From positions 5,901,341 to 5,965,340 of the forward strand of contig CAIIXF020000008.1 in assembly GCA_903813345.2 (NCBI GenBank): 64,000 nucleotides of DNA, in the 5' to 3' direction. The notes beneath the pieces were generated by a model. It was not told the origin of the DNA. It was given only the letters and a program-made list of their open reading frames with translations, and made no database searches. The DNA comes from Owenia fusiformis (lineage: Eukaryota > Annelida > Polychaeta > Sabellida > Oweniidae). Of the stretch, positions 36,501-51,500 are shown piece after piece. A program made the position numbers and the translations under genes. Position 1 is the first letter of the stretch; each line of letters opens with the position of its first letter.

Positions 36501-39500
36501 CTGGTGTCCCCATCTACTTCCTCACATGCAGAATCTGTAAAATATTTCCGAATATTGATGTTTGAAATATTTTTCTCCTTTGATAAAAATGTATGGTTCA
36601 TGCATCATTTAGAGTAGAGGGAGGCAATGTCATCCAATTAGGTAATTGTCAGACATTCAATGCAGGCCTTCCTTTGTTGGACAATTACCTATATGGACAC
36701 ATGATTCATCATTGAAATTTCATCAAGAGATATAATTAGTTATTGATTATTGAATAATTTGAGTATAAACATAAATATTTTCAGAATCTCAATAATATTT
36801 GATTTTTTATACAGAAAATGAAGAGTTAAATATCAATCCACGGGATATGGTAAGTGTACATTCTGTATTCCAGGATTTCACAGTAAAGATGGCTTTTGAA
36901 GGGAAGTGGTTGGGATGAGGAGGGGATGCATGGTGCAAGTTATCAAATCAACCCACATATAATCCAGCTATGGTAATTTGGGAGAAACAGATTGTTAAAT
37001 CTATATTATGATCTTCAATAAGACCTCTTACAACCTTCACTTTGAATCTTATTTTACATTAGTAAACCTGTCTAAATCTGAATGCTAGTGGGACTGGCCA
37101 GATTTTTCTGAACAGAGGGAATTGGCGAGAAAATCCATGCAAAGGCACACACATTTAAGGTTCCTACCTCCCTGAGAATCTGACACAACACTGCTACATG
37201 TAGACTTCCTACTACGCTGGCTAGACATGCTACTATTGAAGCTGTTCCCTACAACGTTATACTAAGTTACACGAGGGGAAGCAAGATCTTGCAGTATTTG
37301 AAAGCAATATATGACCATTTACACAGAACATATACTTAACACAGGAGATATAGTTACAACTTATAGTTTTATCCAAAAGCAGGATCAAAAATTCTCAATC
37401 ACATTGATTCACATACAAGCATGTATTATAATACAAGTATTTGATATTACAATATCTAGCCATGTGTCTGTGTTTGGAAGTTTTCACATGATAATACACA
37501 GGGTGGTGTTGATGAACTAATATATTGATGGTTGTTTCATAACATATAAATTCCGCCAATCCACAAGTCAGCTTAATATCATTGCTTTCAAAAATTACAA
37601 GCTGAGTAATACATAAATAAGTAAAGAATAAGCCATTACTTATACATGTACAAGATATATGTAGATTTTGAATACAAGATTAAAAGCGGAAAGTATGGAC
37701 ACATTTACAAATACTTAATATATAGGAAATATTTAAACATTTATCAAATAACTTTTTAGGATGTTACTTTTGACACATTAAGTAGAACATGGCTCTATCA
37801 GATCAGATAACACAGAAAAGGAAATATAGAAAAAAGTTGTCTTGTACCATATTTGTGACAATGGCTACACAGCTTCCTTTGCCCATTATATTATGGTATA
37901 CTATGACAACAATTTTATTATGGCATGACACCCATTTTATTATGGTATGACACCCATTTTATTATGGCATGACACCAATTTTATAATGGCATGACACCCA
38001 TTTTATTATGGTATGACACCCATTTTATTATGGCATGACACCCAATTTTATAATGGCATGACACCCATTTTATTATGGGGTGACACCCATTTTATTATTG
38101 GGTGACACCCATTTTATTATGGCAGGACACCCATTTTATTATGGCATGACACCCATTTTATAATGGCATGACACTCATTTTATTATGGCATGACACCCAT
38201 TTTATTATGGCATGACATCCATTTTATTATGGCATATCATCCATAATAATTAGGATCATTAGCAAATGGGCAAATACCAGTGTCATGAAAATCATAAATA
38301 CAATACATGTTTCAGTTAATTAACCACAGCAAGAATTTGCATGTAAAGCTCCCAACACCAACTACATGTAATTAGAAAAAGTAAAATTTATATTATATGG
38401 GAATGCTAAAGCACTACCTGGACTAGCATAAGGATTGTGGGTACGACCATCTTGTGCTGTTGATAGGTTACTATCACTATTACTGCGTAGTAACGGCTCC
38501 ATCATCTCCGCCTCTGTAGCATCAGTTTTCTGCTGTTCAGAACCACTTATTGAACGTTCTCGTTTCACTCGGGATTTTGACATGATATTGAAAGAAGCTG
38601 AAATCCAGCATCCAGCATGCTATTAGTACAGTAGACTCTAGACAATTAGTAACATAACATACATGTACAGTATATTCAACGGTGTGAATCAGGGTGAATC
38701 GGCCCCTCGGGAAGATATATTGAATATCCCCTGTATATTTCCTGTATCCTAAACCTCCCAGTGCATAATCCCTATTGATATTCAAACATGTATGTATATT
38801 CAATGGTGTGAATTAGGATTCCTACAAATATGGAACAATGGAATAGTAGTAGGCTATTAGGAGTCCTGGGAACTGCATATGATGCTTACTGTGGTTGCAA
38901 ATCATGCTTAGGATCATTGGATTTTTGAAGGATTCAGATGAGACAAACTTTGGGAGTCTCAAAATACATAAACTGTCTACTTAAATGGCCATTCTTCTGT
39001 ATAAGCAACAAATGACATTGTATTTGTGTATAAACTGCTCTGTTTGGAATGATAATGACTTTAATGTCTGTCTCATTGTCATCCATTATTACAGGGGAGG
39101 GGGGGGCAAGGGCTCATGCAATCTTATCATTATAATTGTCACAAGTGCTGGGATTTATTGCTGTGTAGTTTGGTTAAAAAATGCAAATACACAAACAAAT
39201 CAAGTGCTAAATGATGGTTAAACAGTTAACAATGTGATGCTGACCCATAAACACATCCCTATGACAGAACAATTTCTATGACAGACAAATCATTATATTT
39301 AATCCTATGACAGACAATCCCTGGCCCTATATCAAATCCATATGATGGAAAAGTCCCTATACCAGAAAAATTAGACAAATTCCAATGACAAAAAATTAGA
39401 CGAATCGATAGGACAGACAAATCGCTATGACAGAAAAATTAGACAAATCCCCATGATAAAAACAAACAAACTGCCATGACAGACATGTCAGACCAATCCC

Positions 39501-42500
39501 TGGGACACAAAAGTTCAATTAATCCTGACAACACATAAATCATGATAGCAAAATTATGATGACAGACACATCCCTACTTCACCATGCCAATGCTCGAGAT
39601 TTCAAACTATACTTTCATTTCAAAACATATATTTAAAGAATATACAAGTTAACTCACCATCCAGATCAGGATTCTCAGAGAGGAACCTACTGCTGACCTC
39701 TGTTGTTGATGATGATGCACTTGGAGAGCTTGGAGTTTCAGAATGCGACTGGAGCTTTTTGCTTTCAGCATTGCTATCATTCGTTGATTTCTCATTTTGA
39801 CTCCATCCACGTGAGAATGTACGATCAACACTGTTTTTAGCAGCAGCTGTAAATTATAAATAAGATGTACAGGACAGTATTTTGTTAATGTAAATGTAGA
39901 GATCATTTAGGATTCAGCCTTTCAAAATGAACAATTGGACATCATACATACATAATAGTTAATTTCATTCTCTCATTCAAATCTAAAAATTACAGACAGT
40001 CTAACATAAATGAATTTCTGATATTTGCTACAACTATACAGATCAATTTGGCAGCTTATATCAATTTGGCAGCTTATATCATGAACCAGTACCCTAATTG
40101 TATATTAATCTTTGAATGTACCTCTATTTTCTCCTCCCCTCTTTCAATTGGGCAACTTATATCATAAACCAGTACCCTAATTGTATATTAATCTTTGAAC
40201 GTACCTCTATTTTCTCCTCCCCTCTTTTTCTTCTTTTTCTGTTCAGTGAGTCTGTCCAGTGGCAGGTCTTGTAGGTCTAAGTTGTACACCTGCCTCGCTA
40301 GCACTCTGGTCAGTGTATCCATAGTTTTCTAAATATACAACATCATGATTAAAGTGAGCACAAAGGGTAGCAAGATTATGTTTACTTTTATCAAATACGT
40401 CATCTTTCATGTAGATTCAGAACATTTTAGCATGTGAGATTTGTGAGAAGTTAAAATTATTAGAGAGTACAAGACTTTCTATAACTTATTCATGTTGCAT
40501 ACATATAACTTGCACTTGCATTCCTTGCACATGAAATTAAAATTGTGAATAGACTAGAAAGTTGACATAAAAATTGATCCTCTAAATATTTTAATAACTC
40601 AAGTTTAAGGGAACTTTTTCAATGTCAACCATGGTCTGACATGTTATCTGACCCAATGAGACCCAATTGTATAACACATCATCCTGTCAGTACTTAATTT
40701 TGTATTACTATTAAATGATAATAAATATTTCTTACTGCCCACTCTCTGATCAGCTCCTCCCACTGTGTGAGTGATGACAAAACCACAAGGAACTGGTCCC
40801 ACAACTCACTAGATATCAGTACATTCAGGTTTGCCTTGATCCATGTAACAATCAATGTCTGAAATAAAAACACACTAAGTGAGTGAGTGATGACAAAACC
40901 ACAAGGAACTGGTCCCACAACTCACTAGATATCAGTACATTCAGGTTTGCCTTGATCCACGTAACAATCAATGTCTGAAATATAAACACACCAAGTGAGT
41001 GATGACAAAACCACAAGGAACTGGTCCCACAACTCACTAGATATCAGTACATTCAGGTTTGTCTTGATCCACGTAACAATCAATGTCTGAAATATAAACA
41101 CACCAAGTGAGTGATGACAAAACCACAAGGAACTGGTCCCACAACTCACTAGATATCAGTACATTCAGGTTTGCCTTGATCCATGTTACAATCAATGTCT
41201 GAAATATAAACACACCAAGTGAGTGAGTGATGACAAAACGACAAGGAACTGGTCCCACAACTCACTTGATATCAGTACATTCAGGTTGGCCTTGATCCAT
41301 GTTACAATCAATGTCTGAAATATAAACACACCAAGTGAGTGAGTGATGACAAAACCACAAGGAACTGGTCCCACAACTCACTAGATATCAGTACATTCAG
41401 GTTTGCCTTGATCCATGTTACAATCAATGTCTGAAATATAAACACACCAAGTGAGTGAGTGATGACAAAACGACAAGGAACTGGTCCCACAACTCACTTG
41501 ATATCAGTACATTCAGGTTGGCCTTGATCCATGTTACAATCAATGTCTGAAATATAAACACACCAAGTGAGTGAGTGATGACAAAACGACAAGGAACTGG
41601 TCCCACAACTCACTTGATATCAGTACATTCAGGTTGGCCTTGATCCATGTTACAATCAATGTCTGAAATATAAACACACCAAGTGAGTGTATAAATGCTG
41701 GCTGCTTAAATTGTGCTTATTGTAAAATATCAATTTCAAGATATCATCTCTTCAAATCAGAATCTTACAATTTTGGACAATCGCTAAGGAGTATGTTCTT
41801 TATTTCATTATTTTATAAATATTCTATATTTTATATATTCTACTATTTTATCTTCATTCCTAATGTATTCCTCTATGTTTGACGCTTCTCTGTAATTTCA
41901 AACAAGACAATCTTCCACCATTTACAAGTTTTTACAAAAGATACACAGATCATACAAGACAATACAATATTAAACAAATTCTGTCTGATCCCTCGGCCGA
42001 CACCCATCATTACTGGAGTGGACATCGAGGCAAAACCAGTTAATATAGGTACATATTGGTCACAGACTTTCACTTAATATAAAGCTATGACATATACTGA
42101 AACATGTATGTACCATAAAGCAGATCGCACGCGGACTAATAATTCTAAATTACTAATTTTTGCGGAAAAATATTTTCAGCTATTATACATACTTGGAAAA
42201 TTGGTTGAGCGAGTTGGCCTCCTAGTGTTCTCTCCTTGCCAGTAGATGGCGTAGCCTGGAGCACCCCTGATGTGATTTTCAGCAAGATGAGCAATAACTG
42301 CTCCCAGGTTTTAGGGGTCATGTGGTGATGCATTACCATGAAGCGATAAATATTTAAAACTCGCTTACACATATCAACCTGCAATAGATCATAAATGTTT
42401 CACTATCAGAGCTTTAAACTGGATTTAAGAAATGGTTTCTATATAAATAAGTCTTGTGATAGAACAATGATTAGATTTTGCGATTCAATAGTTTTTTTTA

Positions 42501-45500
42501 GGTTTTCATACAATATCACATAATTTCTAGGTAATATTAATCATATCACATAATTTCTAGGTAATCTTTATTCTATGTACCTGCTCATCAATGAGTTTGG
42601 ACTCAGATTGTAGAAGAAACACATTAGATGTATGAGTGACAAACAGCTGTATAAACCTCTGCATTCCAGCCTTGACATTCTGTTCAACCTCACTGTCTGA
42701 TATGTCTGTAATAGCACCTGGAGTAAAACAATAGTTGCAATCAATTCTATGGCGCATTTGAATATAGCAGGACATTCATTTCACAGTATATTGTAAATGA
42801 AAATAGAAAATACTCTGATCTTGAAAATAAGTGCCATTTCTTTTTCCTGAAAATATTATAGTTTATTATTAAAGTCAAGATGTTGGAGATGTTCTCTGAG
42901 AGCATATTCTGAACACATGCAAGTACTATATACTTTTTAAATTGCAAATTGGTCAATAGTTTACAAATAAATTGATCAATGCTCTTAACATAAAGTGATT
43001 ACCGAGGTAAGAATCATTTCGCAAACCAGGTCTCATTCCATCACTGGGGTCAGTGCTCATCCAAGCTTTATCTTTATCAGGTGTATCAGGAGTGGCAGTT
43101 GCTGAACTCTACAATGTGAAACAAAACTCTATGTACATTAATGTCATATCACTACAACTGCCTGGTGCTGTTCCAATAGCATGCAGCACACAACAGGGTG
43201 CAGCGTAAGTGCTGTTCCACTAGCTTGAAGCCAGTTATTTACAATTCAGGTCAGCTGATTTTTACAGCACATACCAGTATACAAAAACAATGTTACGACT
43301 TGTCTATTATTAAATAATGATCAATAGGTTCCAATTCATTTTGATCAACCCTGGTACCCAACCCTTAATGATTAAACTCAGTTTGTGAACACAAGGGATG
43401 AGTTTATTTATCTTAAAATTAAGGGTAGTATCTACACTCTGATTTTACTTAGAGTTCAAGCAGCTCATTTTATTATAGGGGCGTGAATCATACTTGGACT
43501 TACATATGACTGTATTATGAAAATAAAATGTTCAAATTCATGTTCATTGAGCATATCAAGCCCTCCTTGACAGGCCTTCATACCCACAATGTGTTACTCG
43601 TTAGTAATAAACTAATTACAGGTACATTCACATTGTACAACTACACTTAGACCTACATCTAATATTCAATCACTTCTACCATGCATAAATTCATGAAAAA
43701 TTAAAGTTACATCACCATCACCAATAATCTATCATGAAATGATTCGAAATGATTCATGAAAAAACTTAAAAAATAAAAATGGCTACAACTTATAAATACA
43801 TAATAATAAAAAATCAATCAATTAAAAATGAACATTACAAAAAAACATAATACATTTAAACGCACATTCATGTAAATCCTTTCAAAAATAATAAAACTTA
43901 CAATAGATGCATTTTCTTCAGTAATATTAGACAATGGCAAACTATTTGGCATTTCAACAGGGGAAGAGGAGTCCACAGAATCTCTGGGGGACATCTTGGG
44001 GGTGGGGGACGTCCTAGGGGAGGCTTCGGGGGCCTCATGTAAAAATAGTGGTTTAGTATCAGTCTGTAAGAGACGATTAGTAGAACATTAACTACTCCAG
44101 CAATAAAGCCAGAATAGTTCAACAGATGTTATCGAAGTATGTACATCTACAATTTTAGAATCTTAAAAATTTACGAACTAATCTGGCAATATTCCTTTAT
44201 TAAACGAGGAGAAAATCCAATACTGAACTTATACATAAATCAAATCAACTTCATGTATTAGCACATATACAGGGTGGGCCAATAATAATGAGTGCATCTT
44301 TACATGCCGAAGCTCATTTTATGAATAAATAAAAGGTGTCAACTTAAAGACTTTTGTGTTGCTTAAGACTTAAACAGGACATTGGACTTTCTTTTTTGAA
44401 CTTTTTCTTGGCTCCATACACTCATATTTCAATTTATGTAAAGCATAGGCAGGATAATGTATTCATTTTTATTGGGTAACCCTGTATATTTTGTTGTTGA
44501 GTATTGGATTTTTCTCCCTAAATCTTCTAAATCATTGAACAGTAAACTTCCAAACTTATTCAAACTATAGTAATAATGAATTATGAATATCATGACTCAT
44601 TATGGATGAACCACATTTCCATGTTGGATTTCTAACAGGCAAAATCACCCCATGCTGAAGCTATGCTATAGACAAGATTTTGATTCTTCTCAGCATGCAA
44701 GTTCATCCAATAAGCATGCAGTCTTCATAAATAACTTTCTCAATACTTCAACTATTCCTCAAAGCTAAAAAGGTATCTAGAGCTTAATAAAAAAAAACAT
44801 GATGTAGATTTATAAAATTCAAATTATTATGAAAGTTTCTTTGGAAGGAATTCTTTGGAGGAATCTTCCGAGATCAATAAGAACCTCATGTTTAGTATTT
44901 AAAAAAAAACATGTTTATGCGACATGCAAAAATCAGATAGTTTGTGAACCCTTGTGCAGTGATGCTATGGTAACAAGATGGTAGCTATATCACGGCAACT
45001 ATGTAGTTGTCATGGTTACCTGAAGCCACTCTTTGTAGACTCCTATGACTCTCTTCATGGCACCAGTGTGTTGGAATGGGAACAGAAAGGCCTGAAACAA
45101 TATAGAGGAATTATAAAACGAGACTGTTGTTTGGAACATTGAAACTATGGATGTCATATCACGCCCAGTGATCGTACAAAATGGATGGAGGGGGAGTAGG
45201 CGATTTCTGAAGAGAACAAATTTGGGAGATTTATTTTTTCAAAAGTTAATTCACAACTGAATTGCATCTATTGTACAATCACCGGGCGTGTATATGATGT
45301 TTTGAAACACAAGATAGCAAAAATAGAAACTTTACACTTGAAAGGAGCAGTTTCAATCCAAGCTTTTTGAAATGTCTCCCTAAAAAAGATATTTTATTCA
45401 ATTCATTCATTACTAATCATTAATCATCACTCAAGACTTATACTGAATAAACATGTTTGATTAAAAAATTTAGATTCTATTTTTTTACCTGTCTGAATAT

Positions 45501-48500
45501 TTCGTGTATAAGGTTCACATTCTCCCTGGTTGAGTAGAGACATCTTTTGACAATCTCATATTCTGACACTGAATGGTCTTCACTTGACACAGAGCATGTG
45601 TCCTTCTCTGTCAGGTTGCTTGTTCCAGAGAGTGTGGAGTTGTTACTGCCTGGGGGTCTCTGTTCACTGGGGTCATGCCTGCTCCCTGTAGGCGAGGCCT
45701 GGTCACCACTTTCACCATCAGGAACAGGGGTACTGAATTTGTACAACATATTAATAATTCTGTCTTTGTCTTGATATGATTTCTTAATAAAGAAGTTTAG
45801 GTAAACTGTATTGTTCTTTTCACAAATAAAAATGCTGTTCAAAGTGTTTCAAAGATACTTTTCAAATAATTATTTCAAAATAATGATTCCAGAGCTCAAT
45901 CTTATAATTCCTTTGATATCTGCCTTTAACTAAAATTTACAACAAAAACTAGATTGTGATTTTTCAGATACTGTGAATATGGAAACATTGAATATACTAG
46001 TATTCATTACTTTGCAGGTGGCTGTTCTGGGGGTTTCTTCGTGTGATGTGTAAATATGGCAACCCATCTGACCACAACTTCTTGGCACGACTGTAGAACC
46101 TTGTCTCCTATTGGTGGAGGCCTCTCTTCTGGCAAATCTAAATAAAATAAAATGTGCGATTATCAATCAATTAGCATCTAGGAATATGAAATATTCAAAC
46201 CATCTTCAGCTGTGCACCAATGTACTGTACTTTTAATCTACTTACCCAGTATATCTAAATGTAACCACCAATATTCAGAATGCACTCACACATACTTTTA
46301 ATGTACTCACCCAATACTTTTAATGTACTCACCCAAGATTGGATCATATATGCTGGTGAGCCGACTAAAATCAGGGAATATATGTAGCAAGTAGTATTTC
46401 TTGAATCGGTTGAAGACAAAGTTGAAACTGAACTCTTGCATCTCTCTATTGCTCCACTCTATCTTTGTGACCTAGATGTGATAAGGATGTTATAATTAAT
46501 AGTAAAACATGAGTAATAAGAACACCAACGGGACAAGCAAAAAGAGTTCAGATAAACAGCTTTTAAATTTATAGTATTTTTAACATGTAAGTCAATAAGA
46601 AAAATGGGACCAAAAAGTGTTAACATTAGGAGCAGATTAGAGAGGTGTTTAGGTATACAGATTTTATTTTGATTCTGTGATCATTCGTTGAAGTCCAATA
46701 TGTCAAGATAAAAAGAGCAAAATATCACAACCAAAAATGGAACAATTTGTGACAGACCATCACATAAAATGATTGTTATTACAATATGTCACCAATTCTT
46801 AGTGTTGTCATAGTTACACAATTACTTACCTCAGATACCATGAATGTCATGAGGCTTTCCAGGAAATATTTTGTGAGATTTTCTGGCAACTTTTCGTTTG
46901 GCTGCATTGGTATTACTGGACAAATTTCTACTGGATTAACTGCTGCTAAATAGGCACCTAAAACATAAGTAGACAAAACCATTAAAGCTACATACTGTAA
47001 TCAATGAACATAAAAACAAGGATTATCAAGACATACTGTTATATAGCTTCATACATTTTTATATCGTTTATATTAAAATGGATAATCATGAAATTGTTCA
47101 AATAATCATCTAAACTAATCAAATTACACTTAATGGTGCCTAGCATATGGTGGAAGAAAATAAGGAGAAATTCAAGAAAAACAACTAAACACCAAAATCA
47201 TAAAATATTAGTCACATAAGAAAACAGTACAGAAACAAAATAAATACAGATATAAAAAAATGCATGCATTAGACAGAATGAAGAACATAACTACAGGGTG
47301 AGTTATTACAAAAAATATAAGAAAACAAAAAAACAAATAAAAAGATAAAAGAAAAAGAATACACCACCCATAGACACCTCTACCTTTTTTACTACTACCT
47401 TCGGGTCCAGCAAATGGGGCAGCTGCAACCCGGACCATGTACATATCTTGGTCCAGTGGCATGTTAGTGGATCCAACCATCGGCACCAGGCTTGCGTAGG
47501 TCATGTGACATTCCTCAGTGGCGTTTTCTTGCATAATCATATACCAGATGATGAATAGTCGCATCCCTTCTCTACGGATCTACAAGTTGAAGAAATCGCT
47601 ATTTGAGAAAAATCATTGATAAAACTCATCTAACAGGAAGTGCCTCGGTGGAACTAGATCCGATCATGTTTCTTTGAAATTATATCAAAGTAATCTAGCA
47701 TTTGCTCCGTATATTTACTTAGTTGATTATTATATATGAATATTAATGGCATCTAATTTTACCTACATCGATAAGATATTTGAGGAATTATTTCCTTGCA
47801 GATTAAGTTTCAAAATAATCCTATTGTGAATTGCACGATGACAATATACTCATTTTATGGTTGAACAGAGACTACAATGTGAGTAAACGGCCTCATGAAT
47901 TTGACCCTTAACAAAATTTGCTAAAATATTTTCACTACTGCAAGTAAATTAAACTGTGTAAGAGTAGGTTAACTTTAATCAAATTATTTTTAGAACAGCC
48001 CTCAATTCAATGCTAAAAGCATACTTTAAGTGTGTTGGCAGGATGTAACAGCTTCTTCAGCAGACGGCCCATACTATGGTACTGCCATCTTTTGTGGATC
48101 AACTCAGGCAGGAGCAACAAGATTTTCTACAACATCAAATAATACAGGATTTACATAAACATACATGTACTAGATAATGTCTATTATATATCAATTTTGT
48201 CTAAACATGTTATTTTTCATGATATGTATGTTATATGAATTCGTTCATAACCAATATTTGGAAATCAATCTCAAGCAAGAATCCTTAATGTTATAACATG
48301 AAGGTTCTCAACCCTTTGAAATCAAAGAAATATAGCATAGGAAATTATTGGTTGAATAATTGCAACAACATTCTACACTCTAGATCTTAGAACTAACCAG
48401 ATAACCACAAACATTCTCCAAGCAATCAAACAACCATTCGTTTCAATGAGGGGTACAGAAATCCAGTACATAAATGCAATGACGGTCATGATTTAAAATG

Positions 48501-51500
48501 CAAATTGGAGTGGAAAAGAGAGAAATCACCAAGGAATAAAGTATACGAGGATGTAGTTAACATCCTAAATTGTGAAGAAAAGCTAGAAAATCAGACACTT
48601 CATTCAAATTTTAGAGAGAAATCCAGTGAAAAAGCGTGACCTGTTTGACATTCCAAGCCTAGGTTACTATAGACAATAAATGTAAAAACCTGGTAAAACC
48701 AAAGATAACACAAGTGGTTTGCTTATGTAGAACTCACTACCCACTTGCAAGTTATTTTTATCTCTCTGCTCAGGCAAATATTCAACTGATGATAACAATG
48801 ATACTATCAAATGATTATTTATCTAGAAACCAAAATCAAAAGCCTAACAACCACAAACACCAACAATAAATAGGTAAACGATTCACACAATATTTAACGA
48901 GATACTTCAAATGGTAATCATGACTTCTATGATAATCTGAAGCCAAACTTTGTATGATGATGGATTCTACTATATATACTTGATAAATCTGCATAGGGAA
49001 TAGTACATAGTATTTAGGTTTGCTAAATAAAAACACTTGAAAGTTGCTCTTTGCCAATTAGGACCCTTGAATTTCATCTTAGCCTGAAGTGTAGCGGGAA
49101 TATTTGGAAGTAATTTATAAATCCCCAGGATCTCTTACCTCAAAGATAAACAGCACATTGTCAAATTCTTCCTTATGTGCCTTGTTAGCTACAAAAATAA
49201 AATAAATACAAATGTATTAAAAACTGAAATGAAATATTGACTTAATGAAAATAAGGCATTCACATGCAAAATGATACCACCTGCCATTTGTTACAGATGC
49301 TGAATACCAACTGCGTACAAAAAATTGGAGACCATAACAATATCTTTATATAAATTGGATAAATCTTATAAAACCTACATCACAATTTTTGCTTCAAATC
49401 ATTAATATATGTATATGACAATGTACAGCTTAAGTGTACACCTATATATTTTGTCACTGTATGTTGTAGATGGTAAGGCATGAATTTATCAGTTGCTGAA
49501 TAGTCTAGAGACTTGATACAATACTTGGTACCAATAATCTTGGTACCAATCAGGATTTCACTGTACCGAAATGATACCAAAAGTACTGTTCTAACATTCA
49601 TAATATCTGATATTGCAACAAAATTGGTAGTAATAGATATCAATATTTTTAGTACTTCTCAATCTACTTTAAATTGTTTAATTTATGATTTTGCAGTATT
49701 CTGCAGCTCAACCTTAGCCTTGTTGAGTAAACTGGCAACTAGACTCCTCATTTAACTTAATTTGATCTTGAGATACCGAATTCTATTTTTACCACACTTC
49801 AGCTTGCAATTACAAACACAGACTATTGCGATTGCGATTCTACAAATGCAGCCTTCAGCCTTGTTTGGCTAACTACAAGGTCAAAACATACAAATATAAA
49901 AACAGCAATTCATCAATTTCAAACATTTTAAAATCATTTGCTCATTTGTATTATTGAAATCATTTGCTAAAATTATGCAAATCACAAAATTTCATGCTAA
50001 GGGTCTGTGTCTAAAATATCAACATCAATAGACTTTGAGGTAAAGTTTCATTCCTGAGAATGTCAAGGCTTGAAAAAATAAGCAGCATGTCTTGTGCAAT
50101 TTTAAAAGGGTGCATGCACCTCTTGTAAGTCCTAAAGGACTATTAATTCACTAACTATTAATAGACTATATGAGCAATTTTTTCAATCTCTAAAATTTAA
50201 AGAAAAGAAGGTCTGTACTGATAATACAAATTATAAGATATTCATAATTTTCTTAAACTTTGGTGAAACAGAAATATGCAATGAGCCCCTTTAAATGAGC
50301 ATTTTCCTGGTGTATGGGAATGTTTGAGTAATATTTTGTATGTCATGATGTGACACCTCATTCATTTTGAGAAGATGATTAAAGAAATGGCCGAAAATCT
50401 ATATCTTATTCATCCAACAAAACCTTGTAAAACAGTATTTTGAGATCCTACAAATGCAGGGCTCCAGACATCAACCTTCCATTCCAAGGATGGGATTTAC
50501 AGTATTTTGCAATATTTTGAGCAGTGCAGTGGCGCCCAAATATGTTGTAAAAGCTCTCGATTCAGGCATTAGTTAACAGTGTTATACTTTGTTAGCGCTA
50601 CTTTTGCAATTGAAGGTGTCAACAACTGATTCGTTGCATCAGTCTCATTTTTTGCATTCAAGAAACGTATGTATGTCTCTGAATCAGAACAAGGATTCAC
50701 AATGTCTTATTGAAATCTTCATGATATTGTGCAATGTATATAATTCAAATGCAAAGTGTAATTCAAATGCAATATGTAATTCAAATGCAATGTGTAATTA
50801 TTCATACGCATCATCAAAACTAATTCATTTTCATATCAGAACCGAAAATAAAGTCACGTGTCCTTGAAAAAAGATATGATAACTGTGCTGAAATTAGGAA
50901 ACAAAAGATTACAATTTTGGAAATGAATCCATCTTATCCCAAGGACACAGTGACTTATGTTTCCATTGATCTCTCAACTGATCTCAAAAGCTTGCTACAC
51001 ATGCAATGAGATACCTTTATCTATGAGCCCTGGTACATTAATTTCAATACCAGACCCACTCTCTTGTCGACAAAATAGACTATATTTGCCTGTGTGTGAC
51101 TTGGTCTCAGCTAATAAAACAAATTCATTTAAATAAATGAGTGGACTACCTTTTTTCCTTGGATGGATGCAATTCATTCTCATTTTCACAACTCTTATCA
51201 TATCATTTACATCAATTTTATAAATTTCATCATTCTTTATTAGGTACAAATGTGTTTACAAATAAGTGTTTCAAAATCTCCAGGACAGTTTTAACTTTCT
51301 TCATGCTGGGAGAGCACTACAATGCTTAGATCATATGAGGACCAAACATATAGAGGTGTTCATGTTTACATATTCATTGGGAGTTTTGATGCTCTTTAAC
51401 AATGAGGGGACTCACTATAAAGATGAATCAAAAGATGGCAGTTGAAGTTTTGGTTGGGCTAGAATGCCATTACATAATATCACAAGCGGAACCAGGATTT

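Noticed and set aside
37895-38235. CRISPR-like 22-bp repeats
   Set aside because: Head-to-tail minisatellite with no spacers, inside a RALGAPA intron.
40852-41606. Series of 60-75-codon minus-strand frames
   Set aside because: They are the truncated exon 15 copies reading into the next unit, not separate genes.
47208-47398. Extension of RALGAPA exon 5 into the following open frame
   Set aside because: The frame runs on into a hydrophobic low-complexity stretch, and only the donor at 47398 gives the phase needed by exon 6.
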